Shown here: positions 40,745 through 48,051 of the stretch, in pieces
How the letters are laid out: every line of letters begins with the position of its first letter
Numbering within the stretch: the first letter of the stretch is position 1
DNA from: an uncultured bacterium
GTDB taxonomy: Bacteria > Patescibacteriota > Saccharimonadia > Saccharimonadales > Saccharimonadaceae
Direction: 5' to 3'
Length of the DNA: 52,304 bases
NCBI GenBank assembly: GCA_903821365.1
Contig: CAIJKY010000017.1
Span: 1-52,304 of the forward strand
Made by a program: the position numbers and the translations under genes
The notes under the pieces: model-generated
Told to the model about the DNA's origin: nothing
What the model saw: only the letters and a program-made list of their open reading frames with translations
Database searches by the model: none

Positions 40745-42862
40745 ATGCCCACAATCAACCCCAACGGCCGCGACATCATCTCAGTCACAACTGAGCTCGC
40801 AGGCCGCCCATTAACCCTTGAAGTCAACCGCGTTGGCTTTCGTACGACCGCCAGCGTCCCCGTAACTTACGGTGAAACCGTTGTGCTTGGCACGGCTATG
40901 GTTGGCAAAAAACCAATCAGCGGTATGGATTATTTTCCGCTCAGTATCGACTACGAAGAAAAGTTTTATGCAGCCGGTAAGATTAGCGGCAGCCGTTTCA
41001 TCAAGCGAGAAGGCCGCCCAAGTGATGAAGCGATTCTGATTGGCCGTTTGATTGACCGACCGATTCGACCTCTGTTTCCTAAAGGCTACCGACAAGAAGT
41101 GCAAACTGTTGCCAGTGTTCTATCTATGGACCCAACCTTCCGCCCGGATATGGTTGCGATGATTGCCGCCAGCGCCGCACTAAGTCTGACCGGAGCGCCG
41201 TTTGACGGACCAGTCGCCGGGCTACGCGTCGCCCGAGTAAATGGTGAGTTCAAAGCCTTTGCGAACCCTGAAGAGCGAGAGGCGAGCGATCTTGATTTGG
41301 TCGTTGCCGGCATCGACAGCGGTATCACTATGGTGGAAGCTGGTGCCAATGAAGTCAGTGAAGACGACATTGCCGACGCACTTGCTTGGGCGCATGCCGC
41401 GCTGCAACCTGCAATCGCTCTGCAAAAAGAGCTTGTCGCCAAAGTTGCACCAAAAGTCCAAGAATACGAACTTGTTTTACCCGACAAAGAGATCCAAGCC
41501 GAAGTTGACGAGTGGATGGACGGCCGTATCGGCGAAGCACTTCAAAAGCCGTATCCTGAGCGTAATGAGCTTGTTGGCGTTCTGCGCGACGCCTTTCACG
41601 CTGATATGATTGAGAAACACGGCGAAGACGCCTACCTTGACCTCCGTGGCGAATACGACGAAGCTTTTACGATGGCACTACACAAAGACGTGCGTCGCGG
41701 TATTGTCGACAGCGGCACTCGCCCTGACGGCCGCAAGCTTGATGAAATTCGTCAGCTCAGCAGCGAAGTCGGTATTTTGCCACGTACGCATGGTTCGAGT
41801 TTGTTTACACGTGGCGTGACGCAGGGTATGAACATCGTTACGCTTGCCTCAATGAGCTACGCCCAGATTGTTGACACTATGGAAGTGAATGATGGCGAAC
41901 GCCGCTACATGCACCATTACAACGCCCCGGGTTACACAGTTGGCGAAGTTAAACGTCTTGGCGGTGCTGGTCGCCGTGAAATCGGTCATGGCTATCTTGC
42001 CGAGCGTGCCGTACTACCAATGCTACCAACTGTTGAAGAATTTCCTTACACAATTCGTAGCGTTACCGAAATTATGAGCCAGAACGGTTCAACCAGCATG
42101 GCAGCTACTTGTAGTAGCGTGTTAGCACTGATGGACGCCGGTGTACCGTTAAAGCGCCCAGTCTCTGGTATTGCTATGGGTCTTATGATGGATGGCGAAA
42201 CACCGTACGTGCTCAGCGACATCGCTGACGCCGAAGACTTTGCAGGCGACATGGACTTTAAGGTGACGGGTACCGAAAAGGGTATCACTGCTATTCAGAT
42301 GGACATGAAAGTGCATGGCTTGCCGGTAGAAATCTTGCGCCAAGCGCTGCAAAAGTCAAAGCCAGGCCGCGCGCATATTCTCAAGCACATGCTCGAAACA
42401 CTTGCTGAGCCACGTACTCAGCTCAGCCCATACGCACCTCGTATTGAAAAAATTATGATCAAGCCAGAGAAGATCCGCGAAGTTATTGGTAAGGGCGGGG
42501 AAATGATCAATCGTATTATTGCCGAGACTGGTGCCGAGATTGATATTAATGATGATGGTCTCGTAACCGTTGCTGCCGTTGATGCTCACAGTATTGCCGC
42601 AGCGCTTCAGATGATCGAAAACATCGTTGCCGAGCCTGAAGTTGGCAAAGTCTATGACGGTATCGTCGTGAAGCTGATGGAATTTGGTGCCTTCGTTAAC
42701 ATTATGCCGGGCAAAGATGGCCTCGTGCATATCTCACAAATGGCCGACAAGCGCGTTGAGAAGGTGACAGACATCGTTTCTGAGGGTGATAAGGTTCGTG
42801 TTAAGCTCACCGCTATCGACGACCAGGGGCGCCTTAACTTAAGCATGAAAGATGCTGTTTAA
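40745..42862 (+). CDS. pnp: Polyribonucleotide nucleotidyltransferase (PNPase)
   Basis: A 705-residue phosphorolytic 3'-5' exoribonuclease. The first RNase PH domain has KREGRPSDEAILIGRLIDRPIRPLFP, an all-helical linker follows, the second PH domain has GILPRTHGSSLFTRGVTQ and SQNGSTSMAATCSSVLALMDAG, and a KH domain (VIGKGGEMINRIIAETGAEIDI) precedes an S1 domain (VYDGIVVKLMEFGAFVNIMPGKDGLVHISQM). All catalytic landmarks are present. Its ribosome-binding site is buried in a leader hairpin and its promoter lies in the end of the GGDEF gene. Confidence 0.97.
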   Translation: MPTINPNGRDIISVTTELAGRPLTLEVNRVGFRTTASVPVTYGETVVLGTAMVGKKPISGMDYFPLSIDYEEKFYAAGKISGSRFIKREGRPSDEAILIGRLIDRPIRPLFPKGYRQEVQTVASVLSMDPTFRPDMVAMIAASAALSLTGAPFDGPVAGLRVARVNGEFKAFANPEEREASDLDLVVAGIDSGITMVEAGANEVSEDDIADALAWAHAALQPAIALQKELVAKVAPKVQEYELVLPDKEIQAEVDEWMDGRIGEALQKPYPERNELVGVLRDAFHADMIEKHGEDAYLDLRGEYDEAFTMALHKDVRRGIVDSGTRPDGRKLDEIRQLSSEVGILPRTHGSSLFTRGVTQGMNIVTLASMSYAQIVDTMEVNDGERRYMHHYNAPGYTVGEVKRLGGAGRREIGHGYLAERAVLPMLPTVEEFPYTIRSVTEIMSQNGSTSMAATCSSVLALMDAGVPLKRPVSGIAMGLMMDGETPYVLSDIADAEDFAGDMDFKVTGTEKGITAIQMDMKVHGLPVEILRQALQKSKPGRAHILKHMLETLAEPRTQLSPYAPRIEKIMIKPEKIREVIGKGGEMINRIIAETGAEIDINDDGLVTVAAVDAHSIAAALQMIENIVAEPEVGKVYDGIVVKLMEFGAFVNIMPGKDGLVHISQMADKRVEKVTDIVSEGDKVRVKLTAIDDQGRLNLSMKDAV

Positions 42863-42883
42863 AACACACACTATTTTCTGAAA

Positions 42884-42917
42884 CTCTATTGACAATAGAG
42901 TGGTAAGATGATATACT
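42884..42917 (+). promoter_or_regulatory. Consensus promoter with a palindrome over the -35 box
   Basis: TTGACA (42889-42894), 17 bp, TATACT (42912-42917). CTCTATT (42884-42890), GAC, AATAGAG (42894-42900) form a perfect 7-3-7 inverted repeat centred on the -35, a likely operator for control of the NlpC/P60 gene. Confidence 0.75.
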
Positions 42918-42924
42918 CACGAAG

Positions 42925-43123
42925 TTCTTGACTCTGGAGCGTTCGCCGATCACATCGTATCGATCGCGTCACTACCAGAGCCTCTGCGGCCAAGCTGCTG
43001 CAAAGGACATGAGCTTGACGACGGTACCAGGCGATCCCTGACTACTGCTCGGCTCAAGCACTAGCGTCAACTCTCGTCCTGAGTCCAATGTAGTGACTCG
43101 GGACACAACTGTGGAGGAATACC
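42925..43123 (+). promoter_or_regulatory. About 200-nt structured GC-rich leader of the NlpC/P60 gene
   Basis: Starting at the predicted transcription start, CTCTGG (42932-42937) pairs with CCAGAG (42975-42980), and GTCCTGAGTC (43076-43085) pairs with GACTCGGGAC (43095-43104) in a 10-bp stem with one G-U, ending 8 nt before GGAGGA (43113-43118). It does not match the c-di-AMP (ydaO) or other riboswitch consensus I can recall. Confidence 0.45.
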
Positions 43124-43891
43124 GTGCCTTCTGGCAAACGTGTCATCGCCATCCTGGCGCTGGCTGTAGTCGGAGTACTCGGGGTATCCACCGCTGTGGT
43201 CACTGGCAACACTCTGCCGGTGCTCAGCATCCCCTCGGCCAGCACATCGCTGGCGTTGCCCGCGCCCTCGGCGCAGGCTCCCGTCATGGCTCTCGACATC
43301 AGCCATAGTGCGCAGGTCGCAAAGGCTCCCGCAGCCTTCGCGGCGCCTGCGCTCACGGCGGTGCCGAAGTCGGTCGCACTGATCCAGGCTCAGGCCACCT
43401 CGTCCATCGCTACGGCACAGGCTCAGGCCGCTGCTGCAGCGAAGGCCGCGGCTACTGCCAAGGCTCAGGCGGCATCTGCTGCTGCGGCGGCGCGCCCCAA
43501 GGCGCCCACCGTGGCTCCGGTTCGTGTTGTCTCGAGCAGCCAGGCTGCTCGACGTATGAACGCGATGAACATCGCGCTCGGCAAGCTCGGCTCCCCGTAC
43601 CGATGGGGCGCCAGCGGACCGTACGCGTTCGACTGCAGCGGTCTCATGAAGTGGGCCTTCGCCCAGGCAGGCATCCAGCTCCCCCGCACCAGCCGTGACC
43701 AGAGCACGGTCGGGATGCCCGTCGCCAAGGCCAACCTGCAGCCCGGAGACCTCGTCTTCTTCTACTCGCCCGTGAGTCACGTCGCCATGTACATCGGCGG
43801 CGGCAAGGTCGTTCAGGCGAGCACGTCCAGTCAGCCAGTGAAGATCAGCCCTCTCGCCGGCATGCCGTTCCACAACGCCCGACGCGTCTGA
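43124..43891 (+). CDS. Secreted NlpC/P60 peptidoglycan endopeptidase
   Basis: A 255-residue protein with a GTG start behind GGAGGA. A signal peptide (KRVIAILALAVVGVLGVSTAVV) is followed by about 110 Ala/Gln/Lys-rich residues, a probable coiled coil, then an NlpC/P60 domain (about 145-250). YRWGASGPYAFDCSGLMKWAF holds the catalytic Cys171, SHVAMYIGGG holds His219, and VVQAST places Gln at the third triad position. These enzymes cleave stem-peptide bonds, here either for self-remodelling or toward a host wall. The codons are strongly GC-ending, unlike flanking pnp and rnj. The gene has its own promoter, a long leader and a 19-bp 3' hairpin. Confidence 0.9.
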   Translation: MPSGKRVIAILALAVVGVLGVSTAVVTGNTLPVLSIPSASTSLALPAPSAQAPVMALDISHSAQVAKAPAAFAAPALTAVPKSVALIQAQATSSIATAQAQAAAAAKAAATAKAQAASAAAAARPKAPTVAPVRVVSSSQAARRMNAMNIALGKLGSPYRWGASGPYAFDCSGLMKWAFAQAGIQLPRTSRDQSTVGMPVAKANLQPGDLVFFYSPVSHVAMYIGGGKVVQASTSSQPVKISPLAGMPFHNARRV

Positions 43892-43954
43892 CCGCACAAC
43901 CAGCATGATCCGCATGACGCGACCAACCCTGAAGGGAAGTGAGAGTACACGCTA

Positions 43955-43999
43955 GTGCTGGCCAGGCACCTCGTTCAATCGAGGTGCCTGGCCGAGCAC
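43955..43999 (+). terminator. Very stable GC-rich hairpin 3' of the NlpC/P60 gene
   Basis: A 14-bp perfect stem (43960-43973 with 43980-43993, loop TTCAAT) is extended after one bulged G by GTGCT (43955-43959) with AGCAC (43995-43999), 19 bp in all. No U-tract follows. The rest of 43892-44216 holds a promoter at 44081 and about 100 bp of leader-like sequence. Confidence 0.7.
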
Positions 44000-44080
44000 C
44001 CCATGATTACATACAAGTAGAGTGCATACGCAGTCTCCTTATAAAAAATCGTGAACGTCACAGCGGCATTCGCCTATATT

Positions 44081-44109
44081 TTGCCCGCAAGGCCTTCTTG
44101 TGCTATAAT
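44081..44109 (+). promoter_or_regulatory. Extended -10 promoter upstream of the uracil-DNA glycosylase gene
   Basis: TTGCCC (44081-44086), a 17-bp spacer ending TGC, and a perfect TATAAT (44104-44109). CATATCAGTC begins 11 bp after the -10, the same offset as at 22010. The transcript would carry a leader of about 100 nt or encode a small RNA. Confidence 0.75.
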
Positions 44110-44216
44110 ACTACCAACTCATATCAGTCTCTAGCGCATTAAGCGGTAAGTATTGCAAAACTATAAGCACTAAATAAAGCGAGGCCAGCTAGCTTTCTAG
44201 CAGCGTATACACCAAC

Positions 44217-44816
44217 GTGACAACATCCAACCAAAGCAAAACAGAAAAATTAGCTGCCATTCGTGCAGCGATTATAGATCAGCAGATCACCCCAGAGCTG
44301 GCTGCTACGGCGACCAATCTTGTCATGGGCGATGGCAACCCCGACGCCGATATCGTCTTTATCGGCGAAGCGCCTGGTAAAAATGAAGATCAACAAGGGC
44401 TACCATTTGTCGGTGCCGCTGGCAAGTTCTTGAATGAAATGCTGGCAAGTGTTAATCTTAATCGCCAGGACGTCTACATTACTAACATCGTCAAATATCG
44501 TCCGCCAAACAATCGCGACCCTTTGCCGGAAGAGAAGAAAGCCTTTTGGCCGTTTCTCATCCGACAATTGGACGTGATTAATCCCGCCATTGTTATTACG
44601 CTTGGTCGCCACAGTATGGAATATTTTCTGCCAGGCAAGAAGATCAGCGATATACATGGCCAGCCAAAACGCATCCAATTCGGAGAACGCAAGCTTGTTA
44701 TCGTGCCACTGTTTCATCCAGCGGCGGCTTTGTATAACGGCGGCTTGCGCCAAACACTGGTTGACGATTTCGCTAGCCTGCCACGAATCGTGGAACTCAC
44801 CAAACAATCTGAATAA
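44217..44816 (+). CDS. Uracil-DNA glycosylase family 4-like protein lacking Fe-S cysteines
   Basis: A 199-residue protein of the family 4/5 uracil-DNA glycosylase type. Motif 1 is FIGEAPGKNEDQQGLPFVGAAGKFLNEML, then VYITNIVKYRPPNNRDPLPEE and VITLGRHSMEYFLP, and motif 2 is VPLFHPAAALYN. Family 4 enzymes hold a [4Fe-4S] cluster through four Cys, usually C-x2-C near the N-terminus, C in NVVKCRPP, and one about 16 residues later. This protein has no cysteine at all; the corresponding positions include Tyr (VKYRPP) and Phe (KKAFWPF). The start is GTG, 5 nt after TATACA (44206-44211). rnj follows after 40 bp. Confidence 0.88.
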   Translation: MTTSNQSKTEKLAAIRAAIIDQQITPELAATATNLVMGDGNPDADIVFIGEAPGKNEDQQGLPFVGAAGKFLNEMLASVNLNRQDVYITNIVKYRPPNNRDPLPEEKKAFWPFLIRQLDVINPAIVITLGRHSMEYFLPGKKISDIHGQPKRIQFGERKLVIVPLFHPAAALYNGGLRQTLVDDFASLPRIVELTKQSE

Positions 44817-44856
44817 TAATTTTTTAATACTTTAAAAGAGAGAATTTAACAAAACT

Positions 44857-47073
44857 ATGGGACAACGAAGATTAGCAAAACCCCAGTCTGACGACGTCAA
44901 CAAACGTCCAGGCAATAACCAACGCAACAATCAACAACAGAATACAATTTTAGCGCGCACTCAGACCCGTCGTGGTGAAGTACAGCGCGCCGCACGTCGT
45001 GTCAGCGAAAACGTTAACATGACTGCCAGCCAGCACGTTATCACTGTGCCAGTCAACAAATCACCATACAACGGTTACGGCGGTAAGCAGTTCGTGCTCA
45101 ATAACGAGACAAAGCGCCGCATGCAACAAGCTGACGGTCACGGCTTGCCAAGCCTCAAGGTCATCCCAATTGGTGGTCTTGGTGAAATGGGCATCGGCAA
45201 AAACATGATGGCCATCGAGTACGACAATGACATCATTGTTATCGACATGGGATTTTTATTCCCAGGTGCCGATTATCCAGGCATTAACTACATCGTGCCA
45301 GATATTACTTATCTCGAAGAGCGTAAGCACAAAATTCGCGGCATCGTCTTTACGCACGGCCACCTTGACCACATCGGTGCATTCCGTCATTTGATCCATC
45401 GCATCCCAGCGCCAGTCTATGCCAGCAAGTTTACGCTTGGCATGCTTGAGCGCACCATGGAAGAAGCCACAAGTGGCTACAAACCTGAAATGCACGAAAT
45501 GAACCCCGACACGCACGAGCGCATTCAGCTTGGTGATTCATTCGGCATCGAGCTTGTTCGTGTTAACCACTCAATCCCTGACGCAACAGCAGTCGTCATC
45601 CGCACGCCACTCGGTAACCTTATCGACACTGGTGACTGGCGCTTTGAAGAAACGCCTGTTGATGGCAAAAAGTTCGACCTCGAACGCCTAACTGAAATTG
45701 CTACCAAAGAGGGCATTTTGCTCTTAATGAATGAAAGTACCAACTGTGAGAGCGAAGGCACGCATCATCACGGCGAGTTTGAGATCAAGCAGAGCTTTGA
45801 AGAGATCATGGATCGCCATGTTAACAATCGTTTGATTATCTCGAGCTTCTCTAGCCAGATTCACCGTATTCAGATGATTCTCGAAGCCGCCGCAGCGCAT
45901 GGACGTAAGGTATCATTTGCCGGTTACAGCATGATTCAAAACCTTGAAGTCGCTCTTCGCTCAAACGTTATCAAGATTCCAAAAGATACTATTGTCAAAA
46001 TGGAAGACCTTGCTAAATACCCAGACGGTAAAGTGACTATTGTTTGTACTGGTAGCCAGGGCGAGTTTAACGCCGTACTGAACCGCATGGCCAGTGGTTC
46101 GCACAAGCACATCAAGATCAAAGCAACCGACATTATCGTATTGAGCTCCAACCCGATTCCTGGTAACGAAAAGTACGTTGTCCGTACCGTTGACGGTTTA
46201 ATGCGTGAAGGCTCGGATGTCTTCCAAAACGGCAAGGCGCACCTTGACGATGTTGGCCCGCTTCACCTTAGTGGTCACGGCTACTACGACGACCACGTCA
46301 AACTTATTACAGCGCTGAACCCTAAGTTCTACCTCCCGATCCATGGTGAGTTCCATATGCTTGTGCATAACGCCGAGCTCGCTGAGAAAGAATGTGGTAT
46401 TGTCCGCGACAACATCTTTGTCTGTGACGCCGGTGATGTCGTCGAATTTAAGCACGATGGCACCGCTGCCAAGATTGGCCGCATCCCAGTTGGTGGCATT
46501 ATGTATGACGACTCTGGCGACGAAGTCAGCGAAGTTGTGCTTAAAGACCGTATTCACATGGCCAGCGAGGGTATGTTTGTCGTTGTATTAACACTCCACC
46601 GACAAAGCGGCCGTTTGCTTACAAGCCCTGACATCATTAGCCGTGGGTTCATTTATCTGCGCGACTCAGAAGAGTTAATGGGATTGATCCGCCAATATCT
46701 TAAGCAAAAAGTTGCTCGCGCCTTTGGCCCCGGCCGCAAGATCGATCTCGACCTTGTGAAGAAAGAGCTCAAGGACGATATTAGTCATATTCTTTATGAT
46801 CAAACTCGCCGTACGCCAATCGTAATCCCCGTTATTAATGAGGTTAACGCTGGCGGTGGCAATGGCGGTAACGGCGGTCAAAACAACGGCCAAGGCCAAA
46901 GCCAGCAAGCAGGGAATGGCCAGCCGCACCGCAATAATAACCGTGGCCCTCAACGCCCAAGCCCGGTTGCGAGTGATGCCGTTGTTCCCAGCGATCCACT
47001 GATACAGCTTCCCAACAAGCCAGTTGTGCCACCACCCGAGATTAAGCCTGCCGAACGCGAAGTTGGCGCTTAG
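44857..47073 (+). CDS. rnj: Ribonuclease J
   Basis: A 738-residue metallo-beta-lactamase/beta-CASP RNase that has 5'-3' exo- and endonuclease activity in mRNA turnover and rRNA maturation. A basic, Asn/Gln-rich N-terminal extension (about 1-95) precedes the core LKVIPIGGLGEMGIGKNM, the zinc motif FTHGHLDHIGAF, GTHHHGEFEIKQSFEEI, and beta-CASP signatures FSSQIHRIQMILEAA and HLSGHGYYDDHVKL. The C-terminal tail is Gly/Asn/Gln/Pro-rich and probably disordered. Both extensions make it longer than the usual 555 residues. With PNPase and oligoribonuclease it forms much of the local RNA-decay set. A strong terminator follows. Confidence 0.96.
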   Translation: MGQRRLAKPQSDDVNKRPGNNQRNNQQQNTILARTQTRRGEVQRAARRVSENVNMTASQHVITVPVNKSPYNGYGGKQFVLNNETKRRMQQADGHGLPSLKVIPIGGLGEMGIGKNMMAIEYDNDIIVIDMGFLFPGADYPGINYIVPDITYLEERKHKIRGIVFTHGHLDHIGAFRHLIHRIPAPVYASKFTLGMLERTMEEATSGYKPEMHEMNPDTHERIQLGDSFGIELVRVNHSIPDATAVVIRTPLGNLIDTGDWRFEETPVDGKKFDLERLTEIATKEGILLLMNESTNCESEGTHHHGEFEIKQSFEEIMDRHVNNRLIISSFSSQIHRIQMILEAAAAHGRKVSFAGYSMIQNLEVALRSNVIKIPKDTIVKMEDLAKYPDGKVTIVCTGSQGEFNAVLNRMASGSHKHIKIKATDIIVLSSNPIPGNEKYVVRTVDGLMREGSDVFQNGKAHLDDVGPLHLSGHGYYDDHVKLITALNPKFYLPIHGEFHMLVHNAELAEKECGIVRDNIFVCDAGDVVEFKHDGTAAKIGRIPVGGIMYDDSGDEVSEVVLKDRIHMASEGMFVVVLTLHRQSGRLLTSPDIISRGFIYLRDSEELMGLIRQYLKQKVARAFGPGRKIDLDLVKKELKDDISHILYDQTRRTPIVIPVINEVNAGGGNGGNGGQNNGQGQSQQAGNGQPHRNNNRGPQRPSPVASDAVVPSDPLIQLPNKPVVPPPEIKPAEREVGA

Positions 47074-47094
47074 CCTTACGGTACTCTCATTATT

Positions 47095-47124
47095 AAAAAC
47101 TCCAGCCTCCACGCTGGAGTTTTT
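47095..47124. terminator. Rho-independent terminator after rnj
   Basis: AAAAACTCCAGC (47095-47106) and GCTGGAGTTTTT (47113-47124) form a perfect 12-bp stem with a 6-nt loop and a T-run. Confidence 0.92.
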
Positions 47125-47149
47125 ACTATCAAGAAACGTTACCATAAAA

Positions 47150-47178
47150 TTGACAAATATTGACTTGTGTAGTATAAT
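47150..47178 (+). promoter_or_regulatory. Perfect consensus promoter of the GC-rich membrane protein gene
   Basis: TTGACA (47150-47155), 17 bp, TATAAT (47173-47178). A short AGCT/AGCT hairpin (47184-47196) would sit at the 5' end of the transcript. Confidence 0.88.
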
Positions 47179-47226
47179 ATATTAGCTCATCAAGCTCCTG
47201 TCCATCGTCCGAGGAGGAACCGCAAG

Positions 47227-47847
47227 GTGAAGAACATCAAGAACTCGATCCTCACGCTTGAGGCATTCGAGGTGCTGGTGACGTACACGGCAAGAAGGGC
47301 ATTCGGCCTGTTCTTGCTGGTGGCGATTAGCACTGGCGCCTTGATCGGGCTCAACCTGGCCCTTCATAGTCTAGGAAGCCTCGCTCTGGCCGTCCCGCTG
47401 CTGCTTCGGCTGGCGGTGTACATCATCTGCACGGTCGCACCGGCACTGATGCTGTACGCGGTCGCGCTCGTCATCATCGAGCTGCGACCGCTGGCGCCTC
47501 GGCGTCGGCTGTTGTACGGCCGGCGTGCTCGCATGCTCATATTATACGGGCGCGAGCTCGTAGTGGTTCTGGCATCGGCGCTGGGAAGTATCAGTGCCGT
47601 GCTTGCCACGGAGTGGCTTGTGGCCACCATGAACACACCGTTCGTCGGCGCGAGCATCGCGGCCAGCCAGCTCGGTAACAACCTGTTCATCTGCGGGGCG
47701 TCGCTGATCTGCGGCGTCGCACTGATGATGTTCAGACTCTCGCTGTCACGCGAGACTCCGAAGGCCACGTCGCCGCAGGTGTACGCACCTGTGCGCAGGA
47801 TCCACGTCATTCGACCCACTCTCAGGAGGGGCCACTCACCACGATGA
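47227..47847 (+). CDS. Multi-pass membrane protein of unknown function
   Basis: A 206-residue protein with about five hydrophobic helices: FGLFLLVAISTGALIGLNLAL, LALAVPLLLRLAVYIICTV, APALMLYAVALVIIELRP, VVVLASALGSISAVLATEWL and LFICGASLICGVALMMFRL, with a basic loop RRRLLYGRRARM and a polar C-terminus. I do not recognise a family. It starts with GTG behind GAGGAGG. The codons are strongly GC-ending, in sharp contrast to rnj and ftsK on either side. It has its own perfect promoter and a long 3' hairpin, so it forms an isolated transcription unit. Confidence 0.65.
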   Translation: MKNIKNSILTLEAFEVLVTYTARRAFGLFLLVAISTGALIGLNLALHSLGSLALAVPLLLRLAVYIICTVAPALMLYAVALVIIELRPLAPRRRLLYGRRARMLILYGRELVVVLASALGSISAVLATEWLVATMNTPFVGASIAASQLGNNLFICGASLICGVALMMFRLSLSRETPKATSPQVYAPVRRIHVIRPTLRRGHSPR

Positions 47848-47852
47848 GCGAC

Positions 47853-47923
47853 AGCCGGGCATTGGCTCGGACGCGTGTCGACGCCGTTATGGCGCCAACT
47901 CCGTCCGACGCCAGTGTCCGGCT
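47853..47923 (+). terminator. 21-bp GC-rich hairpin 3' of the membrane protein gene
   Basis: 47853-47873 pairs with 47902-47923 along 21 bp with one bulged C and two G-U pairs; the loop holds a further CGCC/GGCG stem. No U-tract follows, so it may act as a 3' stabiliser or an actinobacterial-type terminator. Confidence 0.65.
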
Positions 47924-47960
47924 ATTGCCGTTCAGGGAGTTATGACTAAGCGTAACCACC

Positions 47961-47989
47961 TTGCATTTTATTGTAATTATTGCTATAAT
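47961..47989 (+). promoter_or_regulatory. ftsK upstream promoter
   Basis: TTGCAT (47961-47966), a 17-bp spacer ending TGC, TATAAT (47984-47989). A second TATAAT (48036-48041) lies 10 nt before the ftsK ATG and could give a near-leaderless transcript. Confidence 0.75.
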
Positions 47990-48051
47990 ATGACTATACT
48001 CCAGTAGTATCCTGTATATTACAGACAGAAGGGTCTATAATCATTACCGAT

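Noticed and set aside
42925-43123. c-di-AMP (ydaO) riboswitch before the NlpC/P60 gene
   Set aside because: The conserved ydaO core sequences are not visible; only generic stems can be supported.
43067-43915. 282-residue minus-strand frame opposite the NlpC/P60 gene
   Set aside because: High GC removes stops on the antisense strand; the product is Arg/Gly-rich with no motifs, while the plus strand has a signal peptide, an NlpC/P60 domain and a ribosome-binding site.
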